A DNA stretch of 64,000 nucleotides from Pseudomonas sp. SJZ074 (GTDB lineage: Bacteria > Pseudomonadota > Gammaproteobacteria > Pseudomonadales > Pseudomonadaceae): positions 248,001-312,000 of the forward strand of contig NZ_VIUE01000004.1 of NCBI RefSeq assembly GCF_007828215.1, read 5' to 3'. Below are positions 38,330 through 47,012 of the stretch, one piece after another. Made by a program: the position numbers and the translations under genes. The notes below the pieces were generated by a model. It did not search any database and was not told where the DNA came from. It was given only the letters and a program-made list of their open reading frames with translations. How positions within the stretch are numbered: position 1 is the stretch's first letter; each line of letters opens with the position of its first letter.

Positions 38330-38752
38330 ATGAAATATTTTCACGATTTCGAGAACGGTCCAGACGGCTGGAGATTTACCCAAAGTGAAGGAGAAATAGT
38401 GAGGGAGCCACGTGGCAATCATTACATCACCGGTGACGAGTATGTGACTGATTACAGCTTGGCCAAGATATTCAAATTGCCATTCGCGGACAATCTTCCA
38501 GTCATCGTAAAGTTCGACATTAAAGTCCCCGATGGGGTGACGCTGAAAGAGTTGGCTTGCAGAGTCAATGATAATGTTCAGCTACTGGACGTCCCTGCAG
38601 GCGATGACCAATGGCATTCCTGCAAAGTGACATTTCCCCCTCCTCCACCTCAATCGTCCGGATTACCTACCGTTCGTATTACAGCATTCCAAGAAGTTGA
38701 AAAGCCTCCATACGGCGTAGGGTTCGATAACATTTACGTCATCCAGGAATAA
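38330..38752 (+). CDS. Lower-GC orphan, possible CBM/lectin-like beta-sandwich protein
   Basis: A 140-aa protein after a TAAGGAGAA ribosome site. Base composition is about 49 percent GC (counted over 38401-38700), clearly below its neighbours, and codon use is less GC-biased. The N-terminus MKYFHDFENGPDGWRF resembles the opening of carbohydrate-binding and concanavalin-like sandwiches (DFE-G-x-GW), and the C-terminus VGFDNIYVIQE resembles their last strand (FDNI). No signal peptide. A PPPPPQ stretch lies near residue 105. The fold call is inference; I recognise no specific family. Likely acquired by transfer. Confidence 0.7.
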   Translation: MKYFHDFENGPDGWRFTQSEGEIVREPRGNHYITGDEYVTDYSLAKIFKLPFADNLPVIVKFDIKVPDGVTLKELACRVNDNVQLLDVPAGDDQWHSCKVTFPPPPPQSSGLPTVRITAFQEVEKPPYGVGFDNIYVIQE

Positions 38753-38799
38753 CCCCATCCGGCCATTTCAATGCAGGCGTTCTGCACACCGATAGCATC

Positions 38800-38862
38800 A
38801 AAGGCAAACCCGCTCCCATAGGCGGACTGTATTCAAATGTGGGAGCGAGCCTGCTCGCGATG
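38800..38862. repeat. REP doublet with one degenerate arm
   Basis: A degenerate CCCGCTCCCA copy faces an intact TGTGGGAGCGAGCCTGCTCG copy, between the orphan and the SDR gene. Confidence 0.6.
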
Positions 38863-38881
38863 GGGCCAGTACCGGCGAAAC

Positions 38882-39628
38882 TCAGCGCCCGCCCCCCAGG
38901 TCCACGAACGTCCCGGTCGCATACGAAGCCTTGTCCGACAGCAGCCAGATAATCGCTTCGGCCACTTCATCCGGACGACCGCCCCGGGCCATAGGGATTG
39001 CCGATTCCAGCTTGCTGACCCGCTCGGGATCGCCGCTGAGGGCATGGAAATCGGTGTAGATGTAACCCGGGCGAACCGCATTGACGCGGATGCCCTCACC
39101 AGCCACTTCCTTGGACAGGCCGATGGTGAAGGTGTCCAGCGCGCCCTTGGAAGCGGCATAGTCGACGTATTCGTTCGGCGAGCCCAGGCGGGCGGCCACC
39201 GATGACACGTTGACGATACTGCCGCCCTGCCCGCCATGCCGGGGAGACATGCGCAGCACGGCGTGCTTGGCGCAGAGAATCGGCCCCAGCACGTTGGTCT
39301 TCATGACTTTGAGGATGCGGAACTCGGACATCTCATCGAGCCGGGACTTGTGAGCGACGGTACCGGCATTGTTCACCAGCGCCGTAACGCGCCCCAGCTC
39401 CGCGTCCACCCGGTCGAACAGGCCGATCACCTCATCCTCGATGCTCACATCAGCGCGCACGGCAATGGCCTGTGCGCCCTTGGCGCGGATCTGCGCCAGC
39501 ACGTCCTGCGCGGCGTTTTCATCGGAATGGTAGTTGATGCAGATCCGATACCCCAGCTCGGCAGCCAATAACGCCGTGGCCGCGCCGATACCACGGCCAC
39601 CACCAGTGATCACGATGACTTTATCCAC
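38882..39628 (-). CDS. Short-chain dehydrogenase/reductase
   Basis: A 248-aa classical SDR. The NADP/NAD motif TGGGRGIG is at residues 8-15, LVNNAGT at about 84-90, the catalytic Ser in VNVSSVAARLG, and YAASK as the YxxxK motif (near 158-162). It resembles FabG-like and glucose-dehydrogenase-like oxidoreductases. The substrate is not deducible. It lies 52 bp downstream of the DyP peroxidase gene on the same strand and could be co-transcribed. Confidence 0.88.
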   Translation of the reverse strand: MDKVIVITGGGRGIGAATALLAAELGYRICINYHSDENAAQDVLAQIRAKGAQAIAVRADVSIEDEVIGLFDRVDAELGRVTALVNNAGTVAHKSRLDEMSEFRILKVMKTNVLGPILCAKHAVLRMSPRHGGQGGSIVNVSSVAARLGSPNEYVDYAASKGALDTFTIGLSKEVAGEGIRVNAVRPGYIYTDFHALSGDPERVSKLESAIPMARGGRPDEVAEAIIWLLSDKASYATGTFVDLGGGR

Positions 39629-39680
39629 GCTGCTTCCCCTGTTTCACGGTAGACGCCAGGGGCCAAGAATAGCGTTCACG

Positions 39681-40574
39681 TCACGCTTTTGCACAACCCC
39701 CGGCCAGGATCCGCAGGTCCAGGCGCCCGTCCAGCAACGGTGGGCACCAGTAGTAGCCGCCGGTGATCGGCCGGCTCATGCGGTACAAGCCATCGGTAAT
39801 GCCATCTTCAAGGCCACTCATGCGTCGCAGTTGCGCCTCGAAAGCGTCCAGGGAGAAACCGAACGCGAGGAACATCAGGCCGGCGCGATCGCCTTCGATC
39901 CACGGCATGGAGCGGCGCACGAGGAAGGCTTGCGGCGCGAAGCTTTCCTGGGCGGTGCGTTTGACGTGGGCCGACTCCGGCGCATCGTCGAGCTCTTCGT
40001 TGTCGCTCAGCCGCCGGCCCATGATGTTGTCACGCTCGTGGGGTTGCAGGGCGGCGAAACCGTCCAGGTCGTGTTGCCACTGCTGGATCGCCGCGAAACT
40101 GCCACCGCGCAGACCGTCGGTGCCTTGGGCCAGGGCTGCGGCGATGGCGGCTTCATCGTGGGGGTTCTCGGTGCCGTCTTCGTAACCTGTCAGGTCATGG
40201 CCGGTCATGTGACGGAAGGTTTCGTTCATTTGCACCAGGCGCAACGCCGGTGCCAGCGCCGCCTCGATGGCGCGGCTGCGGTGCAGCAGTTCGCCACGGT
40301 CTTCGCCGTGCAGCCAACACCACAGCGCGTGCTGGGTCGAAGGATTGTCCACGCCCACACCCGCCAGCGCAGGAAATGCCCGCAGGCCTTCGATCTGCGC
40401 GCCCAGCGCCTGGACCAGCGACTCGCCGAAACCGATCACGCCACGACCGTCCAGTTGCAGCACCAACCTGTCGATCGCAGCCGGCAACGCCTCGACCGAT
40501 TCCAGGGCGAAAAACAAATGACGAGCCTGAGGCGGAACAGGGGTGGCGAGAATGCCGGGCTGGTAGTAACTCAT
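39681..40574 (-). CDS. Dye-decolorizing (DyP-type) haem peroxidase, YfeX-like
   Basis: A 297-aa DyP, length typical of class B. The distal Asp lies in GYEDGTENP (near 145), and the proximal haem His is in DAPESAHVKRTAQ (near 220). GDRAGLMFLAFGFSLDAFE and DGLYRMSRPITGGYYWCPP are C-terminal signatures. No Tat signal and no encapsulin gene nearby, so it is probably cytoplasmic. It uses H2O2 to oxidise porphyrinogens, dyes or lignin-like phenols. Confidence 0.9.
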   Translation of the reverse strand: MSYYQPGILATPVPPQARHLFFALESVEALPAAIDRLVLQLDGRGVIGFGESLVQALGAQIEGLRAFPALAGVGVDNPSTQHALWCWLHGEDRGELLHRSRAIEAALAPALRLVQMNETFRHMTGHDLTGYEDGTENPHDEAAIAAALAQGTDGLRGGSFAAIQQWQHDLDGFAALQPHERDNIMGRRLSDNEELDDAPESAHVKRTAQESFAPQAFLVRRSMPWIEGDRAGLMFLAFGFSLDAFEAQLRRMSGLEDGITDGLYRMSRPITGGYYWCPPLLDGRLDLRILAGGCAKA

Positions 40575-40859
40575 GTGAACTCCTCTAGAAAGAGCGCAAG
40601 TCTACCCGGCGGCCGTGGATTTGTGGTGGTTTGCCAACGGGGAACCTGCCTATGCAACCCAGGCTTTTTGTAGGATTTCTCTTTCGCCTCCGTCGGATGG
40701 CTCGGAACCTGTCCCGAAGCGAAAGACCTCGGGTTGCCTGACCGCCGAAAACTTCCTAGAGTGCGCTCCAAAGCTTGCACCCCAACGGTGCATTGAGCCG
40801 CTCAAGGCTGCCGGATGCAGAGCGGCTTGAACTCTCGCCATTCATGGAGACCGGTCAAC

Positions 40860-42008
40860 ATGCGCATGACCCGATCGATACTCGCGGGCACCTTTCTGCT
40901 GGGCTGTGGAATGATGCCGGGCTTTGCCCAGGATCGCCTCGAAGACACCGTCAATGCAGTGATCGAACCCTTGATGAAACGGCAGGACATAGCCGGCATG
41001 GCCGTGGCGATCACGCTGGACGGCCAACCTCACTATTTCAACTACGGCGTGGCCTCCAGGGAAACGAAACAGCCGGTCACCGAACAGACCCTGTTCGAAA
41101 TAGGCTCGGTCAGCAAGACCTTTACCGCGACCCTCGGCGCCTATGCCCAGGCCCAGGACAAACTGTCCCTGTCGGACCCGGCCGGCCGCTACGCCCCCGA
41201 GTTACAGGGTAGCGTCCTGGAGAACGTCAGTCTGCTCAACCTCGCCACCTACACCGCCGGTGGATTGCCGTTGCAGTTTCCCGACAGCGCGGACCACCCG
41301 GACCGGATGTTCGGCTACTACAAGACCTGGAAACCGCTTTACCCGGCCGGTACCCAACGGCTCTATTCGAACCCGAGCATCGGCCTGTTCGGCTATCTGG
41401 CCGCTCGCAGCCTGGATCGCCCTTTCGATGATGCAATGGAACAGACGTTGATGCCGGGCCTGGGCCTCAAGCACAGCTATCTGCGGGTGCCGGCGTCAGA
41501 GTCGAGCCGATACGCCCAAGGCTACGCGAAAGACGGCAAGCCAGTCCGGGTCGGTCCCGGGGCAATGGACTCCGAGGCCTATGGCGTGAAGACCAGCACC
41601 TCGGACCTGATCCGTTTCCTTGAAGCCAACCTGCGACCGGAAACACTGGCCCCTGACCTGCAACAAGCCATCGCCACCACCCACACCGGGTTCTACCAGG
41701 TCGGCGGCATGACCCAGGGGTTGGGCTGGGAGTTCTACCCTTATCCGGTGACGGTCAGCCAGCTGTTGGCGGGTAATTCGGTGGAAATGGCCATGCAGCC
41801 GAACAAGGTCGAACCTCTCGACCCGCCCCGCCCTGCCCCGGACAACGCATGGATCAACAAGACCGGATCAACTGGCGGTTTCGGCGCCTATGCGGCTTTC
41901 GTGCCTGGCAAGAACATGGGCATCGTACTGTTGGCGAACAGGAACTATCCCAACGAGGAACGGGTGAAGGCGGCGCACCGGATCCTGACGGCGTTGGAGG
42001 AGCGATAA
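40860..42008 (+). CDS. ampC: Class C beta-lactamase
   Basis: A 382-aa periplasmic serine beta-lactamase with a signal peptide (MRMTRSILAGTFLLGC..., cleavage near GFAQ, residue 24). The catalytic Ser83 is in GSVSK, the YSN triad is in RLYSNPSIG and the KTG motif is in WINKTGSTGG. The length fits AmpC. The ATG lies about 10 bases after GGAG; an upstream in-frame start would spoil the signal peptide. No ampR lies next to it; the upstream neighbour is a divergent DyP gene. Confidence 0.93.
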   Translation: MRMTRSILAGTFLLGCGMMPGFAQDRLEDTVNAVIEPLMKRQDIAGMAVAITLDGQPHYFNYGVASRETKQPVTEQTLFEIGSVSKTFTATLGAYAQAQDKLSLSDPAGRYAPELQGSVLENVSLLNLATYTAGGLPLQFPDSADHPDRMFGYYKTWKPLYPAGTQRLYSNPSIGLFGYLAARSLDRPFDDAMEQTLMPGLGLKHSYLRVPASESSRYAQGYAKDGKPVRVGPGAMDSEAYGVKTSTSDLIRFLEANLRPETLAPDLQQAIATTHTGFYQVGGMTQGLGWEFYPYPVTVSQLLAGNSVEMAMQPNKVEPLDPPRPAPDNAWINKTGSTGGFGAYAAFVPGKNMGIVLLANRNYPNEERVKAAHRILTALEER

Positions 42009-42025
42009 GGCAAGAGGTAACTGCC

Positions 42026-42042
42026 GGAGCAAGCTTTGCTCC
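42026..42042. other. Hairpin between convergent ampC and DUF4174 genes
   Basis: GGAGCAA and TTGCTCC with a GCT loop. No T-run, so it is only a possible shared transcription end. Confidence 0.35.
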
Positions 42043-42068
42043 AACAGCTGCCATCATCTCCTTGAGAG

Positions 42069-42614
42069 TCAATCATCCAACGGCTTTACAGCCGTAGGCT
42101 TGGTTGTCTTGCCGGGTTTCGCGCCCTTCGTGTCCTTGGCCGGTGCAGCTTCGGGGGCTGGAGGTGGTGCTGGAGGCGTTGCTTCTTTTTCTGCTGCGGG
42201 CAACTTGTCGACGGTGTCGAACAGCTCCTTCAGTTCGATCGCCCCGGAATGTTCAAGCTTCTTTTCTCCATCCTTGCCCACCAGGATGATCTTGGTCTGG
42301 GCTCCGGCCCCCAGCTTGAGTGATCGGATCAACGCCATGGTGCTTTGGGGGTCCAGATCCTTACCGTCGCGCTGCCCAATGGTATTGAGCACGGTATAGA
42401 GCACCATGTTGCGCTCGGAAAAACCCTTCTTGCCCGCTGGTTCGTCCAGGGCTTTTTTCAGGCTGACCCACGCAGGGTCCACGGTGCTGGGCGCGATGAC
42501 AATCAGGGACCGGGACCTGCCCACCTCCGCCACCAGGGGTGAGTCACCATCAGCGGCGAACAGAGGGCCGGCGATGGCCAGCAAGGTTGCCAAGGTCAAC
42601 GACCGAATGAGCAT
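42069..42614 (-). CDS. Exported DUF4174-family protein
   Basis: A 181-aa protein with a Sec signal (MLIRSLTLATLLAIAGPLFA-AD). The body (about 28-135) has a thioredoxin-like DUF4174 look: SRSLIVIAPSTVDPAW, RNMVLYTVLNTIGQRDGKDL and TKIILVGKDGEKKLEHSG. No CxxC. A low-complexity Ala/Pro/Lys tail (about 138-181) follows. The start follows AGGAG. Function unknown. Confidence 0.8.
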   Translation of the reverse strand: MLIRSLTLATLLAIAGPLFAADGDSPLVAEVGRSRSLIVIAPSTVDPAWVSLKKALDEPAGKKGFSERNMVLYTVLNTIGQRDGKDLDPQSTMALIRSLKLGAGAQTKIILVGKDGEKKLEHSGAIELKELFDTVDKLPAAEKEATPPAPPPAPEAAPAKDTKGAKPGKTTKPTAVKPLDD

Positions 42615-42784
42615 GCGCCTCTCCTTTTGATATTTACGCTGTACTGATTGCACAGGGCGGCAATTGTTCCGCGAGAGAGTCGCCCAATATTGCGCCGGCC
42701 TGCCATGAAGCTTAGGTCAGCGGGGTCATTGCGCAACCGTGGTGCGGGAGGGCAATTGCGATGCAAGGGCCTGACACGAACTCT

Positions 42785-42872
42785 GGTGGGAGCGGGCTTG
42801 CTCGCGAAGGCGGCGTGTCAGTCAATAAAATATCCACTGATACACCGCTTTCGCGAGCAAGCCCGCTCCCAC
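42785..42872. repeat. REP doublet (GGGAGCGGGCTTGCTCGCGAA type)
   Basis: Two inverted copies between the DUF4174 and TauE genes. Confidence 0.8.
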
Positions 42873-42899
42873 ATTGATCATCGAAACCTTGCAGACTTA

Positions 42900-43685
42900 T
42901 CAGAACGCCAACTTGAACCCGATCATCGCCAGCATCACCGCCAGGCACGGGCGCAGCAGTTCGTCAGAGATACGTCCCGACAGATGACTGCCCAGGTAGA
43001 TACCCGGTAAGGAGCCAACCAGCAAATAACCGAGGATGTGCCAGTCCATGTTGCCCATGCTCGCATGGCCCAGACCGGCCACCAGGGTCAGTGGCACGGC
43101 GTGGGCGATTTCGGTGCCCACCAGGCGCTTGGTGACCAGGAACGGGTAGAGAATGAACAACGCGACGGTACCCAGGGCGCCGGCACCAATGGAGGTCAAC
43201 GCGACCATCGTACCCAGCACCAGGCCGGTGATGACCGTGAGCACATTGAGCCGCGCACCGGAGGGGTTGTAGTGACCGCCCGCACGATCATGGGCGAATT
43301 GCAGCAGGCGCTTCTTGAACAGGATCGCCAGGGCAGTCGCGAACAGCACGAAGCCCAGGGCCTGCTTGATGACAGCGTTCATGGCGTCCGGCGAACTGTG
43401 CAGGGTACTGAGAAACCACAGCGTCAGCCCGACCGCCGGCACACTGCCCAAGGTCAGCCAACCGGTGATCGCCCAATCGATATTGCGATTTCTGGCATGC
43501 ACCAGCACGCCGCCGGATTTGGTAATGGCCGCGTACAGCAAATCCGTACCCACGGCAGTCGCAGGGTTGATACCGAACCACAACAGAATGGGAGTCATCA
43601 GCGAACCGCCGCCGACACCGGTCATTCCGACGATGAAGCCGACCACCAGGCCCGCTACGACTAAACCGACATTACCGAAATCCAT
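42900..43685 (-). CDS. TauE/SafE-family sulfite/sulfonate exporter-like permease
   Basis: A 261-aa membrane protein with about eight helices. VGFIVGMTGVGGGSLMTPIL and TSIGAGALGTVALF are the paired TauE repeats. It probably exports a small organic or inorganic sulfur anion, but other carboxylates are possible. A TTG one codon upstream is an alternative start. No sulfur genes lie nearby. Confidence 0.85.
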   Translation of the reverse strand: MDFGNVGLVVAGLVVGFIVGMTGVGGGSLMTPILLWFGINPATAVGTDLLYAAITKSGGVLVHARNRNIDWAITGWLTLGSVPAVGLTLWFLSTLHSSPDAMNAVIKQALGFVLFATALAILFKKRLLQFAHDRAGGHYNPSGARLNVLTVITGLVLGTMVALTSIGAGALGTVALFILYPFLVTKRLVGTEIAHAVPLTLVAGLGHASMGNMDWHILGYLLVGSLPGIYLGSHLSGRISDELLRPCLAVMLAMIGFKLAF

Positions 43686-43794
43686 CAAACCCGTCTCAGC
43701 ATAACCGCGTGGAAAATCTCGCCGCGAGCATAGCGATTTTTCTTATAACCGCCCTATAACGTTGTGATCTATCTTTATGCCTTTTCCTAAAAAC

Positions 43795-44544
43795 CTACTG
43801 AACCGGCAAGAAGTTGAGGAACAGCAGGCTCTGGGCGTAGTTCAGCCCGATCCGCCGGTAACGCTCATCCAGCATCTGCGTGAGCAAGTCCAGTCGCGCG
43901 ACGATTTTGCCGAACTCCACGGCGAAACTCAGGTTGCTGCCCTCCTCCGAGATCTCGTTGGAAAACAGCAGCAGATTGCCGTCCTTGTCCTGTCGCTGGC
44001 TCAGTATCCAGGTGGCTTTTTCGATATTGCGTGCCGCGTTGCTGACAAAGCGCGGGTCGATGGTGTCGGTCATGTAGAACTCGAGCCGGTTGCCATGGGC
44101 CGTCACCAGCATGCTGCCGATGGCATAGATGAAGGCCCCGACCCGATCGCCGAGGAACTCAGGGCTCATGGCGTAGCTCAGGGCCGCCAGGTCCTTCTTG
44201 CCGCCCAAGGTCGGCAAGGGTTGCTGCTGCTCGATGGCCATGCGCACTTGTTTTTCCGCGGTGCGGGCGTCGAGGAAACCGGATTTGCGCAACTCTTGGG
44301 GATTGCGCAGGTAAAGCTTGTTCATCAACAGGTAGAGGCTTTGCAGATTGTCGTGCATCGACAACGTGGCCATGCGGTCGACGCTGGTCTGCAAGAACTC
44401 CTGGGGCCGGGCGTTACTGAACTGAGTGACCATGTCCTGGCCCTGCTGGTGGCTGCAACCACCACTGAGCAATATCAACGCCCCACCCAGCAGCACGGGA
44501 CAGCGACGTCGCAACATCATCAGACAGTAGGAAACACCGGCCAT
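43795..44544 (-). CDS. Putative lipoprotein of unknown function
   Basis: A 249-aa protein with basic N-region RRR and lipobox LLSGGC (Cys30 from the chosen ATG). The body is mostly helical: LQSLYLLMNKLYLRNPQELRKSG, LSYAMSPEFLGDRVGAFIYAIGSML and NIEKATWILSQRQDKDGNLLLFSN. I do not recognise a named domain. Three in-frame starts are possible (44598, 44544, 44520) and none has a strong ribosome site. Monocistronic. Confidence 0.72.
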   Translation of the reverse strand: MAGVSYCLMMLRRRCPVLLGGALILLSGGCSHQQGQDMVTQFSNARPQEFLQTSVDRMATLSMHDNLQSLYLLMNKLYLRNPQELRKSGFLDARTAEKQVRMAIEQQQPLPTLGGKKDLAALSYAMSPEFLGDRVGAFIYAIGSMLVTAHGNRLEFYMTDTIDPRFVSNAARNIEKATWILSQRQDKDGNLLLFSNEISEEGSNLSFAVEFGKIVARLDLLTQMLDERYRRIGLNYAQSLLFLNFLPVQ

Positions 44545-44692
44545 TGAATCTCGATCTGGGCATGGGGAAGCGGTGGGGAGTCGCCGCTTCCTGGCCATGG
44601 ATAGAGCGGCAAAAAACCTAAAAGTGCAGTCCTGCCTGCCGGGCCTGACGTTTGGGCAAGACTCGCCTCGCTTAATTAGTATTACTTTTTAA

Positions 44693-44720
44693 TTGATAAA
44701 TTTCGATTTTTGGCTATAAA
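44693..44720 (+). promoter_or_regulatory. Sigma-70 promoter of galM
   Basis: TTGATA, a 16-bp spacer and TATAAA in an AT-rich island. It would give a leader of about 115 nt before the galM ATG. Confidence 0.6.
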
Positions 44721-44808
44721 TCCCTTCTCAACCCTTAAATAGATAGACTACTGAACAGAAAAACCCTCACCGCTGTCCGACCAAGTAACCGACTCGACCC
44801 GCGTTCAA

Positions 44809-44819
44809 AACAACAACAA
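44809..44819 (+). promoter_or_regulatory. AACAACAACAA Hfq/Crc-type motif before galM
   Basis: Two overlapping AAYAAYAA motifs just upstream of the AAGGAAGG ribosome site. Strong match to the Hfq/Crc catabolite repression signal. Confidence 0.55.
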
Positions 44820-44842
44820 AACCACAAGAAGGAAGGTCTACC

Positions 44843-45994
44843 ATGCTTGAATCCAGACATCTGCTCACGGCCCTCGGAGTGTCTCTGATGATCGCCACTT
44901 CTGCCTCCCAGGCCGCCGGCCTGACCAACGAACGCGCCGCGTTCGGCAAGACCGACGATGGCACCGCGGTGGAAAAATATGTACTGCGCAACAGCCATGG
45001 CATGGAGGCCACCGTCATTACTTACGGCGGGATCCTCCAGTCGTTGATCGTGCCGGACAAACACGGCAAGGCTGCTGACGTGGTGCTCGGTTTCGATGAT
45101 GTCCAGGGCTACCAGAAGAACGGCAACGTGTATTTCGGCGCGACCATCGGCCGCTTCGGCAACCGTCTGGCCGACGGCGCATTCGAACTGGACGGCAAGC
45201 GCTATCAGGTCCCCCAGAATGACCATGGCAACTCCCTGCACGGCGGACCGCAAGGGTTCGACAAACGCGTCTGGAAAGCCGTGCCGCATAACGGCAAGGA
45301 CTCGGTGGGCGTGACTCTGACCTACCTGTCGGCGGATGGCGAGATGGGCTTCCCAGGTGCCCTGACGACCGATGTCACCTACAGTCTCACCGAACAGAAC
45401 GAGCTGCGCATCGACTACAAGGCCACCACCGACAAACCCACGGTGCTGAACCTGACCAACCACAGCTATTTCAACCTCGCCGGTGCCGGTAACGGCGACA
45501 TCCTGAAACAGGTCGCCACCCTGTACGCCTCCCACTACACCCCTGTGACCGCCAAACTCATCCCCACCGGCGAACTGGCGCCCGTGGCCGGCACGCCCAT
45601 GGACTTCACCAAGCCCACCGCCTTCGGTACCCACATCAAGGCTGACCACCCACAACTCAAGTTCGCCGAACCGAAACAGGGTGGCTTCGATTTCAACTGG
45701 GTACTGGATACTCAGGGTGACGTGAGCAAACCGGCCGCCGATGTCTACGACCCGCAGTCGGGGCGCCGCTTGCAGCTCTACACCACCGAGCCCGGTGTGC
45801 AGCTCTACACCAGCAACTTCCTCGATGGCACCGTCAAGGGCAAACAGGGCAAGGTCTATCCGCACTGGGGTGCATTCACCCTGGAGACCCAGCATTTCCC
45901 CGACTCTCCAAACCAGCCGAAATTCCCATCCACGCGGCTTGATCCGGGCCAGACCTACACCCAGACCATGGTGCTGAAGTTCTCTGCGAAATAA
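44843..45994 (+). CDS. galM: Exported aldose 1-epimerase (mutarotase)
   Basis: A 383-aa GalM-fold enzyme interconverting alpha and beta anomers of aldoses. A clear Sec signal (about 1-25, ending SASQAAG) places it in the periplasm. FGATIGRFGNRLADG, HGNSLHGGPQGFDKRVW (catalytic His) and LTNHSYFNLAG (second His) are family motifs; the catalytic Glu lies in FTLETQHFPDSPN. The start follows AAGGAAGG. A sigma-70 promoter and an AACAACAACAA motif precede it. No sugar operon is adjacent. Confidence 0.92.
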   Translation: MLESRHLLTALGVSLMIATSASQAAGLTNERAAFGKTDDGTAVEKYVLRNSHGMEATVITYGGILQSLIVPDKHGKAADVVLGFDDVQGYQKNGNVYFGATIGRFGNRLADGAFELDGKRYQVPQNDHGNSLHGGPQGFDKRVWKAVPHNGKDSVGVTLTYLSADGEMGFPGALTTDVTYSLTEQNELRIDYKATTDKPTVLNLTNHSYFNLAGAGNGDILKQVATLYASHYTPVTAKLIPTGELAPVAGTPMDFTKPTAFGTHIKADHPQLKFAEPKQGGFDFNWVLDTQGDVSKPAADVYDPQSGRRLQLYTTEPGVQLYTSNFLDGTVKGKQGKVYPHWGAFTLETQHFPDSPNQPKFPSTRLDPGQTYTQTMVLKFSAK

Positions 45995-46027
45995 CCCTCT
46001 GATCGCTCCCACATTAGCCGCCAGGAG

Positions 46028-46055
46028 TGTGGGAGCGAGCCTGCTCGCTCCCACA
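46028..46055. repeat. Compact REP palindrome
   Basis: TGTGGGAGCGAGC-CT-GCTCGCTCCCACA is a perfect 28-bp palindrome, apparently two REP arms fused without the usual spacer. It lies between galM and the aldo-keto reductase gene. Confidence 0.75.
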
Positions 46056-46145
46056 GGGAACGGCGCAGGCTTCTCGTCGATCGAGCTGAACACTTGGTCT
46101 ATCCTGCTGCCACGCGTCTGACGTTCAAGCACATAGGAGACAGGC

Positions 46146-46967
46146 ATGAGGACTCTGGAGTTGGCCGGCGTATCCGTCCCCCTGATCGGCCAGGGCACCT
46201 GGCACATGGGTGAGGAACCGTCCGACCACAAGAAAGAAGTTGCCGCCCTGCGCCAGGGCATCGAACTGGGCATGACCCTGATCGACACGGCGGAAATGTA
46301 CGCTGAAGGCGGTGCCGAAACCGTCGTGGGCGAAGCGATCACCGGCCTGCGGGACCAGGTGTTCCTGGTCAGCAAGGTCTACCCCCATAACGCCAGCCGC
46401 AAAGGCATTCCACTGGCCTGCGAACGCAGTCTGCGGCGACTCGACACCGACTACATCGACTTGTACCTGCTGCACTGGCGCGGCCAATACCCGCTTGAAG
46501 AAACCGTCGAAGCCTTCGAACGCCTGCGCGAAGAAGGCAAGATTGGCCGCTGGGGTGTATCGAACTTTGATGTGGAGGACCTTGAAGAACTGGCTTCACC
46601 GACCTGCGCTACCAACCAGGTGCTGTACAACCTGCAGGAGCGGGGTATCGAATTCGACCTGCTGCCTTGGTGTCGGCAGCGCTCCATGCCAATCATGGCC
46701 TACTGCCCGGTCGGCCAGGGTGGGCATCTGCTCAAGGACCACACTCTGCGGGAGATCGCCGAGCGCCACGGTGCGACGCCGGCACAAATTGCACTGGCCT
46801 GGTTGTTGCGCCAGGACAATGTCATCGCCATTCCCAAGGCCGTGCAACCGGAACATGTGCGCTTGAACGCCGAAGCAGCGAACCTGCAATTGGCGCCCCA
46901 GGATCTGGCCGCCCTGGATCTGATCTTTCCGCAACCCCAGGGCAAGCAGCGCTTGGCAATGGTGTGA
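46146..46967 (+). CDS. Aldo/keto reductase
   Basis: A 273-aa NADPH-dependent reductase. The catalytic tetrad is visible as Asp47 (LIDTAE), Tyr52 (MYAEGG), Lys77 (LVSKVYP) and His110 (LLHWRG). The C-terminal cofactor motif VIAIPKAVQPEHVRLNAEA is present. Reduces aldehydes or ketones; substrate unknown. Convergent with polB. Confidence 0.9.
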   Translation: MRTLELAGVSVPLIGQGTWHMGEEPSDHKKEVAALRQGIELGMTLIDTAEMYAEGGAETVVGEAITGLRDQVFLVSKVYPHNASRKGIPLACERSLRRLDTDYIDLYLLHWRGQYPLEETVEAFERLREEGKIGRWGVSNFDVEDLEELASPTCATNQVLYNLQERGIEFDLLPWCRQRSMPIMAYCPVGQGGHLLKDHTLREIAERHGATPAQIALAWLLRQDNVIAIPKAVQPEHVRLNAEAANLQLAPQDLAALDLIFPQPQGKQRLAMV

Positions 46968-47012
46968 CGAACTACCCGCCGGGTCGAGGAATCATGCCTG
47001 GCGGGGCCATCC

